A program made the position numbers and the translations under genes. A DNA stretch of 64,000 bases from positions 186,001 through 250,000 of the forward strand of contig NZ_JANDJO010000002.1 in the NCBI RefSeq assembly GCF_024331145.1. The letters are read 5' to 3'. This document shows positions 25,714 through 35,847 of the stretch, in pieces. How positions within the stretch are numbered: the stretch's first letter is position 1; each line of letters begins with the position of its first letter. This DNA comes from Shimia sp. CNT1-13L.2. GTDB lineage: Bacteria; Pseudomonadota; Alphaproteobacteria; Rhodobacterales; Rhodobacteraceae. The notes beneath the pieces were generated by a model. It did not search any database. It saw nothing but the letters and a program-made list of their open reading frames with translations, and was not told where the DNA came from.

Positions 25714-27330
25714 TCAGAACCTCGCCACGCCATAGGAATTCGGTTTCAGGCTGCGTTGCCGCGCTTCGCGGCAGGTTGCGAGACAGAAGCCCAGAATGCG
25801 CCGTGTGTCGCGCGGGTCGATCACGCCATGATCAAGGCACTGCCCCGAGGTATAGAAGGCGTCCGACTGCCCGTCGAAATGGGCCTTGATGGCGTCGAAC
25901 TGGGCCTTGAGACGGGTCTCGTCCACCTCGATCCCCTTGCGCCTTGCGCCCGCACGCGCCACCACGTCCATTGTCCGCGCCGCCTGTTCGCCGCCCATGA
26001 CGCCGGTCAGGGCATTGGGCCATGAAAACAGGAAGTCCGGCTCGTAGGCATAGCCCGACATGCCATAGTTGCCTGCCCCGAAACTCGCACCGATGTAGAG
26101 CGCGATCTTGGGCACCTCGACGTTGGTCACCGCCTGGATCATCTTGGAGCCGTGCTTGATCATGCCGGCCTGTTCATACTGGGTGCCGACCATGAAACCG
26201 GTGGTGTTGTTCAGGAATATCAACGGCGTATCGGACTGGTCGCACAGCTGGATGAACTGCGCCGCCTTGTTGGCACCTGCGGGGTCAATCGGGCCGTTGT
26301 TGCCGATCAGGCCAACCGCCATGCCGTGAATGGCGGCCTGCATACAGACCGTTGCCGCGCCGAAATCCGGTTTGAAATCAAGGAAGTCAGAGCCATCGAC
26401 GATACGGGCCACGACCTCGCGCACGTCATAGGGGATGCGATAGTCGACCGGGACCACACCGGCCAGTTCCTCGGGCGCATAAAGCGGGGCTTCGGCGTCA
26501 ATGGGCATCGGTTTGCTGTCACGGTTCCAGTGCAACTGGCCGACAATGGCGCGGACCTGTTCAATCCCGTGCGCATCGTCCTCTGCCAGGTATTCGACAA
26601 GCCCCGAGGTGGCCGCGTGCATTTCCGAACCACCAAGATCACGGTCGTTTGCTGTCTCGCCCGTCGCCGCATTGACCAGCGCCGCGCCCGCCAGCGCCGC
26701 CATGCCGTTTTTCTTGACGCCCACCACATAGTCGGCAAGACCCGGCATATAGGCCCCACCCGCCGTGGAAGGCCCGTGCAACAGGGCGATGTTGGGGATG
26801 CCCGCCGCGCTCAGGCGTGCGAGGTTGCGGAACATCGCCCCCCCATGCGCCCAGAGCGAGACCTGATATTCCATCAGGTTGGCGCCTGCGCTTTCCACGA
26901 GGTGAATGAACGGCAGTTTCTGCTTGAGCGCCATTTCCTGAACGCTCAGCACAACATCGACTGTCATCCGCCCCATCGCACCGGCCTTGATGCCCGAGTC
27001 ATCGACAAGGATCATGCAGCGGGTGCCGGAGACAAAGCCGATGCCGGCAATGAGCGACGAGCCGGGAACACTTTTTTCCTCGGTCTCTCCATCAGCCATG
27101 TAGCCGGCAAGGCTGTGCAGCTGGACGAAAGGCAGGCCGGGATCCAGCAGGGCAGACAGGCGCTTGCGCGGTGTCATCTGGCCGCGCTCTTTCATGCGCT
27201 CACGGCGCTGTTCAGACAGCTGTGGCGCCCGCGCTTCAAGCGCGCGCAACCGGTCAATCAGCCCAAGCATCTCCTGTTTGCGGGTTTCAAAGCCGGGAGA
27301 GCCGACAATCACCTTGGTCTCAAAGCGCAT
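25714..27330 (-). CDS. Acyl-CoA carboxylase beta subunit (carboxyltransferase)
   Basis: A 538-residue carboxyltransferase of the crotonase fold with two halves. The N-terminal half has PRKRLSALLDPG and the acyl-CoA oxyanion region LVESAGANLMEYQ; the C-terminal half has PLIFLNNTTGFMVG and IGASFGAGNYGMSG, the second oxyanion hole. The order and length match methylcrotonyl- and geranyl-CoA carboxylase beta subunits (MccB/AtuC). Its start overlaps the AtuA-like gene's end by 11 bp, and the alpha subunit follows after 2 bp, so a stoichiometric complex is expected. Confidence 0.9.
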   Translation of the reverse strand: MRFETKVIVGSPGFETRKQEMLGLIDRLRALEARAPQLSEQRRERMKERGQMTPRKRLSALLDPGLPFVQLHSLAGYMADGETEEKSVPGSSLIAGIGFVSGTRCMILVDDSGIKAGAMGRMTVDVVLSVQEMALKQKLPFIHLVESAGANLMEYQVSLWAHGGAMFRNLARLSAAGIPNIALLHGPSTAGGAYMPGLADYVVGVKKNGMAALAGAALVNAATGETANDRDLGGSEMHAATSGLVEYLAEDDAHGIEQVRAIVGQLHWNRDSKPMPIDAEAPLYAPEELAGVVPVDYRIPYDVREVVARIVDGSDFLDFKPDFGAATVCMQAAIHGMAVGLIGNNGPIDPAGANKAAQFIQLCDQSDTPLIFLNNTTGFMVGTQYEQAGMIKHGSKMIQAVTNVEVPKIALYIGASFGAGNYGMSGYAYEPDFLFSWPNALTGVMGGEQAARTMDVVARAGARRKGIEVDETRLKAQFDAIKAHFDGQSDAFYTSGQCLDHGVIDPRDTRRILGFCLATCREARQRSLKPNSYGVARF

Positions 27331-29110
27331 CGGGCGCTCCTTTCATGTCATGCGTCAACCGATCGCTCGGGATCGGGACCGACGTGTTCAACAGAACCTG
27401 TGCAAAGCTCTTGGCTTGCGGGTCATTGCGCAGGCTGGCAACGCCACCCCCGCCAAGCGCCGCGTGCAGCAAGAGGTTCATCGAATGTGTTCCGGGTAGA
27501 TAGAAGCGTTCAACCGGCCCTTGAATCAAGTTTCCGAACACGTCGGCAACCCTTTCCGGGGTCAGCGCCTGCCAGATCCACGGCAGGAATTCCGGATCGC
27601 GGGCGATGACGCCGATGTTGGCCTTGTCCCCCTTGTCGCCCGACCGCGCCCAGGCCAGACGCTCAAGGGGGACTGCGGTGAGAGGGGCTGTGGTTGTCGC
27701 GATTTCGGGTTCCGTCGCAGGTGTAGTGGGTGCCTTAGAAGACAGGGATGTTGGTGCTTCGAAAGATACAGACGCGCCTTCCAGCGTGACGGAGAGTTGC
27801 ACGTCTTCGGCGGGCACCAGAAAGGAAAACAGTTCGACAACCGGTGATGGGCGGGGCCGTCCGCCGCCGGTGAACATGTGCATCCCCGGCGGTGTTGCCA
27901 GCGCCGCGCCCATGGTCTCCTTGAGGAACAGGCCCACGGCGCGGGCATCCTCGTGACGTACCGCGGTCTTGAGGGTGATTTCCTCGTATCCATCCGGTCC
28001 GGCCGTGCCGCCAAAGGTCTCGACACAGACGTCCGAGAACTCCGGCACCCCCAATTGCGTCATCTTTGCCCGCGCTCGTGCCAGCCCCATGTTGGCATAA
28101 CTCTCGGCCTTGCGGCGTGCGTCACGCCCGTTGAAGAAAAACACGTGCCCGGCGCGGTAGCCGTTCATATGGGTGAGGGATACCTTCAACTGGCCTGTCG
28201 GGGATTGCCCCTTCGCGCCGGTGATGCGCACGCGGGTCGCGTCCTCTTGTTCCAACTTTACTTCCGAGAAATCACAGGTGACGTCTGGCAGAACATAGGC
28301 CCGCGGGTCGCCGATTTCATAAAGCATCTGTTCCGCGACGCTGGCCGGGGTCACGCAACCGCCGGTTCCGGCAGGCTTGGTCAAGGTGATCACGCCGTCA
28401 TCTTCGATTTCGATCACCGGATAGCCAATCGCGGCCAGATCACCGGCCTCTTGCCAGTCGGTAAAGTTGCCACCCGTCGCTTGTGGTCCGCATTCCAGCA
28501 GGTGGCCCGCAAGCGACCCGGCTGCCAGCCTGTCAAAATCGTCCATGCCCCAGCCGAAGTGATGCGCCGCCGCCGCAAGTGTGAGCGCACTGTCCACGCA
28601 GCGTCCGGTGATCACGATATCAGCCCCCGCATCCAGCGCGGCGATGATCGGGCCTGCACCGAAATAGGCATTCATCGAGGTGATCTTGTCGGCATCGGGA
28701 AAGGCGCGGTTGGAAAACATCTCGCGCTTGTCCGTATACCGGTCGCGCCGTGGCATGAGGTCATCACCCTCGACCGTCGCCACCTTGAGATCCAGACCAA
28801 GGCGCGTGATCTCGATTTGCAACGCCCTGGCGCAGGCCTGCGGATTGAGGCCGCCGGCATTCGAAAGCACCTTGATGTTCCGCTTGGCGATGTCGTGCAG
28901 GTTGGGGGCCATGGCATCGGTCACGAAGTCACGCGCATAGCCGGCGGTTTCGTCCTTTGCCTTGGCGCGGGCGAGGATCGACATGGTGATTTCGGCCAGA
29001 TAGTCAAAGACAAGCACGTCCAGACCTTCATGCCCAAGCAATTGGGGCACCGACTGGGCCGTTTCCCCCCAGAAGCCCGAGGCACCGCCAATCGTCAGTT
29101 TTCCTGCCAC
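27320..29110 (-). CDS. AtuA-family protein (acyclic terpene utilisation, DUF1446)
   Basis: A 596-residue protein of the AtuA family. The main domain begins LTIGGASGFWGETAQ, with KVLSNAGGLNPQ near residue 85 and DIVITGRCVDSALTLA near 165. After a Pro/Thr-rich linker (about 460-485) comes the small C-terminal AtuA-like domain (LAWARSGDKGDKANIGVIAR, the KGDKANIG motif). AtuA is needed for citronellol/geraniol growth in pseudomonads, but its reaction is not known. I place the start at GTG 29110: the preceding bases ATGGAGGAGATCGAC form an ideal ribosome-binding site, whereas starting at the ATG five codons upstream would leave none. First gene of the carboxylase operon. Confidence 0.82.
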   Translation of the reverse strand: MAGKLTIGGASGFWGETAQSVPQLLGHEGLDVLVFDYLAEITMSILARAKAKDETAGYARDFVTDAMAPNLHDIAKRNIKVLSNAGGLNPQACARALQIEITRLGLDLKVATVEGDDLMPRRDRYTDKREMFSNRAFPDADKITSMNAYFGAGPIIAALDAGADIVITGRCVDSALTLAAAAHHFGWGMDDFDRLAAGSLAGHLLECGPQATGGNFTDWQEAGDLAAIGYPVIEIEDDGVITLTKPAGTGGCVTPASVAEQMLYEIGDPRAYVLPDVTCDFSEVKLEQEDATRVRITGAKGQSPTGQLKVSLTHMNGYRAGHVFFFNGRDARRKAESYANMGLARARAKMTQLGVPEFSDVCVETFGGTAGPDGYEEITLKTAVRHEDARAVGLFLKETMGAALATPPGMHMFTGGGRPRPSPVVELFSFLVPAEDVQLSVTLEGASVSFEAPTSLSSKAPTTPATEPEIATTTAPLTAVPLERLAWARSGDKGDKANIGVIARDPEFLPWIWQALTPERVADVFGNLIQGPVERFYLPGTHSMNLLLHAALGGGGVASLRNDPQAKSFAQVLLNTSVPIPSDRLTHDMKGAPDAL

Positions 29111-29157
29111 GTCGATCTCCTCCATATCGGCGTATTCAGACTTTTTGTCCTGTAACA

Positions 29158-29169
29158 GAACGTACGTTC
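29158..29169. promoter_or_regulatory. Palindrome GAACGTACGTTC, probable TetR operator
   Basis: A perfect 12-bp palindrome in the 122 bp between the divergent AtuA-like and TetR genes. TetR-family regulators of acyl-CoA and terpene pathways commonly bind palindromes of this AACG/CGTT kind. It lies 48 bp from the GTG of the AtuA-like gene and 63 bp from the tetR start, suited to control both directions. Confidence 0.6.
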
Positions 29170-29232
29170 GGTTTGTTGCACGTTGAAACCAGACCTGTCA
29201 ACGGCTAGACCAAGGAAAAGGATCGGAGGAAC

Positions 29233-29853
29233 GTGGTGTCACGACCGACGCAGGAACAGGCGGAAACCCTTCAGGAGCGCCGCTCGCGTGAAACGCAGGT
29301 CATGGTGATCAAGGCAACGGTGAAGTGCCTTGATGAATTCGGCTATGCCGAAACCACGATTTCGAAAGTGCAGGACAGTGCCGGGGTGTCGCGCGGGGCG
29401 TTGACCCACCATTTCCCGAACAAGCAATCGCTGATTGTTGCGACAAGTGTCTGGCTTCTTGAAAACGCAACGCGGCCTCTGACCGAGTTGCAATCAGGTG
29501 GCGGCCCGATGCCCGACATCGAAGACCTTGTCTTTGAAATGTGGAGCAGGGTGGCGGACAATCAGGGTGGCCGCGCCTTCCTTGAGATCCTGCTTGCCTG
29601 TCGCACCGATACGGAGTTGCAGGAGATGCTTTCACCCATGCTTCAGGCGTGGGACCGTGACGTTGGTCTGGCCTTTCGCGACGTCCTGCGCGCCCACGGG
29701 CGCAAGACCGATCAGGCCGAGATGCTCTGGGCACTGGTGCGCACCTTCTGCCGGGGGCTGATCCTGCATCAGAACTTCGTCGACTCGACCGACTATACCC
29801 GCGAAATGATTGCGCAGTTCGCCCGGATGCTCGAGACCGAGCTGGGAGCGTGA
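29233..29853 (+). CDS. TetR-family regulator of the AtuA/carboxylase operon
   Basis: A 206-residue regulator starting at GTG 29233, with GGAGG four bases upstream. The helix-turn-helix is TISKVQDSAGVSRGALTHHFPNKQSLIVA (residues about 42-70). It is divergent from the AtuA-like gene, and the shared intergenic region holds the palindrome GAACGTACGTTC, so it most likely represses the operon and itself until an acyl-CoA intermediate accumulates. The gene ends 2 bp before the stop of the convergent AraC-type gene. Confidence 0.88.
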   Translation: MVSRPTQEQAETLQERRSRETQVMVIKATVKCLDEFGYAETTISKVQDSAGVSRGALTHHFPNKQSLIVATSVWLLENATRPLTELQSGGGPMPDIEDLVFEMWSRVADNQGGRAFLEILLACRTDTELQEMLSPMLQAWDRDVGLAFRDVLRAHGRKTDQAEMLWALVRTFCRGLILHQNFVDSTDYTREMIAQFARMLETELGA

Positions 29854-29855
29854 TC

Positions 29856-30866
29856 TTATCGCGAGGCGGCGCTGACTCGTGGATTGGTTGTTTCGGCCCC
29901 GAAGAACCGCGCCTTGCGCATGCGTGTCGGGGAGATGCCAAAGGCTTTCTTGAAGTTCTCGACAAAGGTTGCGTAGTTCTGGAAACCCGACGCAACCGCC
30001 ACGTCCAAGACGGCCATGTCCGAGCGTGACAGCAGGTTTTGGGCGTATTGCAGGCGAATATCGCGGTACACGGCCTGAGGCGAGAGGTCGGTCTTGGCCT
30101 TGAACCGGCGTTGGACCTGACGCACCGAGGTGCCGACACGGCGGGCGATCTCGTCTATCGGAAGCGGGTCTTCGATATGCGAGTTCATCGCCTTGAGCGC
30201 GTTGCAGACAATGCGGTCGCCGTTCGAGCGCTGCACGTATTTCCACGCGGCGCTGTTTACAGGTTTTGTCGACGCTTCCTCTAGGCCGAGATGCACGCCA
30301 ACGGCGCGGGCGGTGTGCTCGCCCTGATCCTTGCGCAGCAAGTCCATGAACAGTGACTGGGCCGCAAGCCCACTGATCGCGCTACAGATCCGCCCCTGAA
30401 CCGAGGTCGGGGCCGCTGCGACCTGCTGGTCCGGAAACTCTTCGGACATCGGCGCAAGAAAGTTCGGATGGATGGCAAGGCAGCTTTGGTCGTGCATTCC
30501 GACTTCGCGCAGGAGGTAGGCAGCGCTGCCCACCAGAACGATACGGTCCGCCCCGATGAAGATCTTGCGCAGCGTTTCGCGATTGTTTGCGTCCAGCCGC
30601 CAGCGGCTGTCGACGCCGCCAAGAAAGACAACTGTCTGGAACTTGCGAAAATCCGGTGTTGGGCGGGTGAACCTGTCGTGCAGTTCCACGTCGTAGAGCG
30701 GGGTTTCCGCGATCTGGTTCGCGGCGCGCAGGATCGAGGCCAGGAGATGTGCGCTTGCCGTTTCGAGACTGCCTTGGGAATAAATGTGAAAGTGGCGCGT
30801 CTGCTTTGGTACGAGGGTGTCCCTGTCGGCACGGCCGATCTGCGTTACCTGGGATTGCTGGGTCAT
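29856..30866 (-). CDS. GlxA-type AraC-family regulator (DJ-1-like sensor plus AraC HTH)
   Basis: A 336-residue regulator. Residues about 20-190 form a DJ-1/PfpI-like domain in which the nucleophile-elbow region reads LVGSAAYLL, without the cysteine, so it is a sensor and not an enzyme. Residues about 235-325 hold two AraC helix-turn-helix motifs (IDEIARRVGTSVRQVQRRFK and VLDVAVASGFQNYATFVENFKKAFG). Start at ATG 30866 has GGAGG upstream. The architecture is that of GbdR and related activators of glycine betaine, sarcosine or carnitine catabolism. As last gene of the glycine operon, 71 bp after gcvP, it is a good candidate for controlling glycine or methylglycine use. Confidence 0.83.
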   Translation of the reverse strand: MTQQSQVTQIGRADRDTLVPKQTRHFHIYSQGSLETASAHLLASILRAANQIAETPLYDVELHDRFTRPTPDFRKFQTVVFLGGVDSRWRLDANNRETLRKIFIGADRIVLVGSAAYLLREVGMHDQSCLAIHPNFLAPMSEEFPDQQVAAAPTSVQGRICSAISGLAAQSLFMDLLRKDQGEHTARAVGVHLGLEEASTKPVNSAAWKYVQRSNGDRIVCNALKAMNSHIEDPLPIDEIARRVGTSVRQVQRRFKAKTDLSPQAVYRDIRLQYAQNLLSRSDMAVLDVAVASGFQNYATFVENFKKAFGISPTRMRKARFFGAETTNPRVSAASR

Positions 30867-30937
30867 GATTGCGCCTCCTTGGGTCTGATAAGACAAGGGA
30901 AGCTTCCGGCGACGGGTGCCGCCGGAAGCCAGTTTGG

Positions 30938-33793
30938 TTATGCGTCCTCTTCGTAGTCCGACATCGGCGGGCAGGTGCAGATCAGGTTGCGGTCGCCATA
31001 GGCGTTGTCCACGCGGTTGACCGGAGACCAGTACTTGTCCACGCCAAGGTTGCCCGGAGGGAAGCAGGCCTGTTCGCGCGAGTAGGGACGATCCCATTCC
31101 CCGACGAGGTCACGTACCGTGTGCGGCGCGTTCTTCAGCGGGTTGTTCTCGGCGTCGATCTTGCCGTCGATGATGTCCTGTGCTTCCTTGCGGATCGAGA
31201 TCATCGCCTCGCAGAAACGGTCGATCTCTTCCTTGGGCTCGGACTCCGTCGGCTCGACCATCAGGGTGCCAGCGACAGGCCAAGACATGGTCGGCGCGTG
31301 GAAGCCCGAGTCGACAAGGCGCTTGGCCACGTCATCCACGGTCACACCGCCTTCGTCGTTGAGCGGACGGGTGTCGAGAATGCACTCGTGCGCCACGCGG
31401 CCGGTGGTCGAGGTGTAGAGCACCGGGTAGTGATCCTTCAGGCGCGCGGCGATGTAGTTGGCGTTCAGGATCGCCACCTTGGTCGCCTGCGTCAGGCCGG
31501 CACCACCCATCAGCAGCAGGTAAGCCCAGCTGACTGGGAGGATCGACGGCGAGCCAAAGGGCGCTGCCGAAACCGGACCAACGGCGGTGCCGTACTCCGG
31601 GTGGCCGGGAAGGTGCTCAGCCAGGTGCGCCTTGACGCCGATCGGGCCCATGCCGGGGCCGCCACCGCCATGCGGAATGCAGAAGGTCTTGTGCAAGTTC
31701 AGGTGCGAAACGTCGCCGCCGATCTTGCCCGGCTGAGACAGACCCACCATCGCGTTCATGTTGGCACCGTCGATATAGACCTGGCCGCCATGCTCGTGGG
31801 TGATGTCGCAGACTTCCTGAACGGTCTCTTCGAACACGCCATGGGTCGACGGGTAGGTGATCATGCAGGCAGCAAGATTGTCACCGTGCTGGATCGCCTT
31901 GGCGCGGAAGTCCGCGACGTCGATGTTGCCATCGTCGTCCGCCTTCACGGGAACCACTTTCCAGCCAACCATCTGTGCCGACGCCGGGTTGGTGCCATGC
32001 GCCGAGGTCGGGATCAGGCAGACGTTGCGGTGCCCCTGACCATTGGCCATGTGGTAGTTGCGGATGGTTAGAAGACCCGCGTATTCACCCTGCGCACCCG
32101 AGTTGGGCTGCTGGCTGATCGCGTCATAGCCGGTGACCTGACACAGTTTCTCGTTCAGGTCGCGGATCATCTCGTGATAACCGGCGGCCTGATCTTCCGG
32201 GCAGAAGGGGTGCAGGTTGCCAAATTCCGGCCATGTGACCGGGATCATCTCGATGGTCGCGTTCAGCTTCATGGTACACGAGCCAAGCGGGATCATCGCA
32301 CGGTCGAGCGCGAGGTCACGATCCGCCAGGCGACGCATGTAGCGGGTCATCTCTGCCTCGGCCCGGTTCTTGTGGAAGATCGGGTGGGTCAGATATTCGC
32401 TGTGGCGCAGGTTTTCCTCGGGCAGGCGATAGAAGCGGTTGGCTTCGCTGTCGTCCGTCTTCTGGATGCCAAAGGCCCCCCAGACCGCTTCGATGGTTTC
32501 CGAACGGGTCTGTTCGTCAAGCGAGATGCCGACCTTGGTCTCACCTACCTTGCGCAGGTTGATGCCTCGGGCGACGGCCGCTTCCATCACGGTGTTCTGC
32601 AACGCGCCCACTTCGACGGTGATCGTGTCAAAGAACACGTCCGGTTCGATTGCGAAACCGGCCTCTTCGAGACCAGCGGCAAGGCGCGCGGTCTTGCGGT
32701 GCACGGATTGTGCAATCGCCTTGATCCCGTCGGGACCGTGATAGACCGCATACATCGACGCGATAACGGCCAGAAGCGCCTGGGCGGTACAGACGTTCGA
32801 GTTCGCCTTTTCGCGGCGGATGTGCTGTTCGCGGGTTTGCAGGGCAAGGCGGTAGGCCTTGTTGCCACGGGCGTCAATGGACACACCGATGATCCGGCCG
32901 GGCATGGCGCGCTTCAGCTTGTCGGTGGTCGCCATATAGGCCGCGTGCGGGCCACCATAGCCCATCGGGACGCCAAAGCGCTGGGTCGAGCCGATGGCAA
33001 TGTCCGCGCCCATTTCACCGGGCGACTTCAGCAGCGCCAGCGCAAGGATATCGGCCGCGACAACAGCGATGCCCTTGTGCTCGTGAATGGCTGCGATTTC
33101 CTTGGAAAAATCACGTACGTGGCCGTGGGTCCCGGGATACTGGAAGATCGCGCCAAACACTGCGCCCGCGTCCAACTCGTCAGGATCGGCCACATGCACG
33201 TCGATGCCCAGCGGCTCGGCGCGGGTCTTGATCACGGCCACCGTTTGCGGGTGGCAGTTCTTGTCGACGAAGAAGGCCGCGTTGTTGGCCTTGGAGCGCG
33301 AGCTGCGGTGCGCCATCGCCATGGCTTCGGCCGCCGCGGTGGCTTCGTCCAGAAGCGAGGCATTTGCGATATCAAGGCCGGTCAGGTCGCTGACCATGGT
33401 CTGGAAGTTCAACAACGCCTCGAGACGGCCCTGCGAGATTTCCGGCTGGTAGGGGGTATAGGCCGTGTACCAGGCGGGGTTCTCAAGGATGTTGCGCAGG
33501 ATCGGGGCCGGCGTGGTGGTGCCATAGTAACCCTGGCCGATCAGCGAGGTCAGAACCTTGTTCTTGCTCGCGATCTCTTTCATGTGGAACAGCGCGTCGC
33601 GCTCCGACATCGCGTCCCCCCACTCCAGCGGTTCCTGCTGGCGGATGGCGGGGGGGACGGTCGCATCAATCAGTGCGTCGAGCGTGTCAAAACCGATCAC
33701 CTTCAGCATCTCGTCCATTTCGCTGGGCGAGGGGCCGATGTGGCGACGGTTGGCAAAGTCATAGGCTTGGTAGGTCGTCAGTTCGAATGCCAT
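30938..33793 (-). CDS. gcvP: Glycine dehydrogenase (decarboxylating), P protein
   Basis: PLP enzyme that decarboxylates glycine and passes the aminomethyl group to lipoyl-GcvH. The 951-residue chain is the full-length single-polypeptide form. The N-terminal half starts [18 protein letters not shown]; the C-terminal half carries [19 protein letters not shown] with the PLP lysine at about residue 702. Full length, uninterrupted, with 58 bp to gcvH upstream. Together with gcvT, gcvH and lpd of the same operon it makes a complete glycine cleavage system. Confidence 0.98.
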   Translation of the reverse strand: MAFELTTYQAYDFANRRHIGPSPSEMDEMLKVIGFDTLDALIDATVPPAIRQQEPLEWGDAMSERDALFHMKEIASKNKVLTSLIGQGYYGTTTPAPILRNILENPAWYTAYTPYQPEISQGRLEALLNFQTMVSDLTGLDIANASLLDEATAAAEAMAMAHRSSRSKANNAAFFVDKNCHPQTVAVIKTRAEPLGIDVHVADPDELDAGAVFGAIFQYPGTHGHVRDFSKEIAAIHEHKGIAVVAADILALALLKSPGEMGADIAIGSTQRFGVPMGYGGPHAAYMATTDKLKRAMPGRIIGVSIDARGNKAYRLALQTREQHIRREKANSNVCTAQALLAVIASMYAVYHGPDGIKAIAQSVHRKTARLAAGLEEAGFAIEPDVFFDTITVEVGALQNTVMEAAVARGINLRKVGETKVGISLDEQTRSETIEAVWGAFGIQKTDDSEANRFYRLPEENLRHSEYLTHPIFHKNRAEAEMTRYMRRLADRDLALDRAMIPLGSCTMKLNATIEMIPVTWPEFGNLHPFCPEDQAAGYHEMIRDLNEKLCQVTGYDAISQQPNSGAQGEYAGLLTIRNYHMANGQGHRNVCLIPTSAHGTNPASAQMVGWKVVPVKADDDGNIDVADFRAKAIQHGDNLAACMITYPSTHGVFEETVQEVCDITHEHGGQVYIDGANMNAMVGLSQPGKIGGDVSHLNLHKTFCIPHGGGGPGMGPIGVKAHLAEHLPGHPEYGTAVGPVSAAPFGSPSILPVSWAYLLLMGGAGLTQATKVAILNANYIAARLKDHYPVLYTSTTGRVAHECILDTRPLNDEGGVTVDDVAKRLVDSGFHAPTMSWPVAGTLMVEPTESEPKEEIDRFCEAMISIRKEAQDIIDGKIDAENNPLKNAPHTVRDLVGEWDRPYSREQACFPPGNLGVDKYWSPVNRVDNAYGDRNLICTCPPMSDYEEDA

Positions 33794-33851
33794 TGTCCGA
33801 TCCTTTGAAAACGAAAGAGGGCCCCGCGACCTGCGCCGCGAGGCTGTCAGA

Positions 33852-34217
33852 TCAACCGATCAGGGCTTTGTAGCCGTCCAGATCCATCAGATCGTCGAGC
33901 TGTGCGGCGTCCGCCAGCTTGATCTTGTAGATCCAGGCATCGCCTTCCGGAGCGTCGTTCAGGGCGCCGGGATTGTCGGCCAGGGCTTCGTTGGCTTCGA
34001 CAACTTCGCCGTCTACCGGCGCATAGATTTCCGAAGCCGCCTTGACGGATTCGATCACGCCGATCTCGTCGCCTTTTTCAAAGTCGTCGCCGGCTTCTTT
34101 CTGTTCGACGAAAACGATCTCGCCCAGTTGGTCGGCGGCGTGTTGGGTGATGCCGACGGTGGCGATGTCGCCTTCAACGGTGACCCATTCATGTTCTTCC
34201 GAGTAATAGGTGGTCAT
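33852..34217 (-). CDS. gcvH: Glycine cleavage system H protein
   Basis: A 121-residue lipoyl carrier shuttling the aminomethyl intermediate between P, T and L proteins. The lipoylation motif [18 protein letters not shown] is intact, with Lys59 as the modified residue, and the N terminus YYSEEHEWV is typical of GcvH. It lies 18 bp after gcvT, and the operon also provides lipoate synthase for its cofactor. Confidence 0.97.
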   Translation of the reverse strand: MTTYYSEEHEWVTVEGDIATVGITQHAADQLGEIVFVEQKEAGDDFEKGDEIGVIESVKAASEIYAPVDGEVVEANEALADNPGALNDAPEGDAWIYKIKLADAAQLDDLMDLDGYKALIG

Positions 34218-34235
34218 GGATATTCTCCTGATGCC

Positions 34236-35333
34236 TTAGCGTTTGTAGTTTTGGGTAACAAAGGGCAGGGCGACGATTTCCGCCGTTTGTGCCTTGCCGC
34301 GAATGATGAGGTTCACTTTTTCGCCGGGCTCACCATGGCCTGCCGAAACATAGCCCATGGCGACAGGAGCGCCGACGGTCGGGCCAAAGCCGCCCGAGGT
34401 GATCGCGCCGATGGTGTTGCCCTCAAGGCATTGCACCTCGACACCCTGACGGGCCGGTGCGCGGCCTTCCGGCTTGATGCCAACCAGTTTCTTGGCAGCG
34501 CCTTCAGCCAGTTCTTTCTGAACCCGTGCCGCGCCCGGGAAACCGCCGTCTTCCTTGCGGCGCTTCTGGATCGCCCAGCCCAGCGAGGCTTCGATCGGCG
34601 AGGTCGACTGGTCGATATCGTTGCCATAAAGGCAGAGACCGGCTTCGAGGCGCAGGCTGTCGCGCGCACCAAGGCCTGCGGGTTCACAGTCGTCGTGGGC
34701 GAGGAAGGCGCGCGAGACTTCGATGGCCCTGTTTTCCGGGATCGAGATTTCGTAGCCGTCTTCGCCGGTATAGCCGAGACGCGAAATCCGGCACTCGACG
34801 CCGAGGATGTCTGCGACAGTGGTTTCCATGAACTTCAGCTCACGCGCTGCCGGGCAGAGGTCGCCCACCACGTCTTCGGCTTTCGGGCCTTGCACGGCCA
34901 CCAGGGCACGGTCGAAGATCTCGGTAACCTCGACTCCGTCCAGGTTGGCCTGCATATGCGGGATGTCCTGATGGCGCAGGGCGGCGTTGACCACGACGAA
35001 GTAGTGATCGCCGGCGTTCGAGACGATCAGGTCATCCATGATGCCGCCGTCTTCGTTGGTGAAGAACCCGTAGCGCGCCTTGCCCTCCTTGAGGGTGGCA
35101 TAGGCCTGCGGGCAAAGGGTCTCGAGCTTTTCGCCGACGTTCTCGCCGCGCAGGATCACCTGGCCCATATGGCTCACGTCAAACAGCGCGGCCTTTTCAC
35201 GGCATTGCTTGTGTTCGCCCATGATGCCCATGGGATATTGGACCGGCATTTCCCAGCCGGCAAAGTCGACCATCTTGCCGCCGAGTTCGACGTGCAGGTC
35301 ATAAAGCGGGGTGCGTTTGGGCGCGTCTGTCAT
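34236..35333 (-). CDS. gcvT: Glycine cleavage system T protein (aminomethyltransferase)
   Basis: Transfers the one-carbon unit from GcvH to tetrahydrofolate with release of ammonia. The 365-residue protein starts KRTPLYDLHVELGGKMVDFAGW and has GYTGEDGYEISIP near residue 200 and the C-terminal IGAITSGGFGPTVG motif of GcvT proteins. It lies 33 bp downstream of the usp gene and 18 bp upstream of gcvH on the same strand. The start is supported by AGGAAAGG upstream. Confidence 0.97.
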   Translation of the reverse strand: MTDAPKRTPLYDLHVELGGKMVDFAGWEMPVQYPMGIMGEHKQCREKAALFDVSHMGQVILRGENVGEKLETLCPQAYATLKEGKARYGFFTNEDGGIMDDLIVSNAGDHYFVVVNAALRHQDIPHMQANLDGVEVTEIFDRALVAVQGPKAEDVVGDLCPAARELKFMETTVADILGVECRISRLGYTGEDGYEISIPENRAIEVSRAFLAHDDCEPAGLGARDSLRLEAGLCLYGNDIDQSTSPIEASLGWAIQKRRKEDGGFPGAARVQKELAEGAAKKLVGIKPEGRAPARQGVEVQCLEGNTIGAITSGGFGPTVGAPVAMGYVSAGHGEPGEKVNLIIRGKAQTAEIVALPFVTQNYKR

Positions 35334-35366
35334 GACGAGGCCTTTCCTGAGTTGGAGAATGAACGA

Positions 35367-35780
35367 TCAGTCACGGACAACGGTGACCGTGCAATGGGCA
35401 TTGCGCACCACGCGGGCAAGGTTCGGGCCGATCTCGTAGTTCGGGAAATCACCTTTGGCCGAGGCCATGATGATCAGGTCATAGCCGTCCTTGTGGGCCA
35501 GCTTGAGGATTTCGCGGTACACGCTGCCTTCCTGGATATGCACGGGCACATGGGCCGCATCGTTGGCCGCGAGGATCGCTTCGATCTTGCCGCGCACGAA
35601 ATCCTTGGCGCCTGCGCCATAGCCTTCGGGCAGGTTCGGCAGCTGGATGATCTCTGGAATGACTTCGACCGCGTGCAGTTCGGCGCCGTAGAATTTGGCC
35701 TGCTCGAGGGCAAGCGGCAGTGCTTTTTTCCACGAACGGTCATCGGTGTGGTCAAGCGGAAGCAGGATTTTAGTCGCCAT
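35367..35780 (-). CDS. Universal stress protein (UspA family)
   Basis: A 137-residue UspA-domain protein beginning MATKILLPLDHTDDRSW. The C-terminal segment YDLIIMASAKGDFPNYEIGPNLARVVRNA contains a G-2x-like nucleotide loop, though less canonical than the G-2x-G-9x-G(S/T) ATP motif. Start at ATG 35780 follows GAGGAGACAACAG; an upstream extension would run into the symporter gene. It is embedded between agcS and gcvT. UspA domains often sit beside transporters as regulators, so it may tune the symporter or sense energy state. Confidence 0.85.
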   Translation of the reverse strand: MATKILLPLDHTDDRSWKKALPLALEQAKFYGAELHAVEVIPEIIQLPNLPEGYGAGAKDFVRGKIEAILAANDAAHVPVHIQEGSVYREILKLAHKDGYDLIIMASAKGDFPNYEIGPNLARVVRNAHCTVTVVRD

Positions 35781-35847
35781 CTGTTGTCTCCTCGAAAGGG
35801 AATGTCTTTTGGATAGCGGGGGCCGCACGGGCGGCCCCCGGCGAGGA

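Noticed and set aside
35334-35366. Glycine riboswitch in front of gcvT
   Set aside because: Only 33 bp separate usp and gcvT, too short for a glycine aptamer. The 147 bp before lpd also show no recognisable aptamer core.
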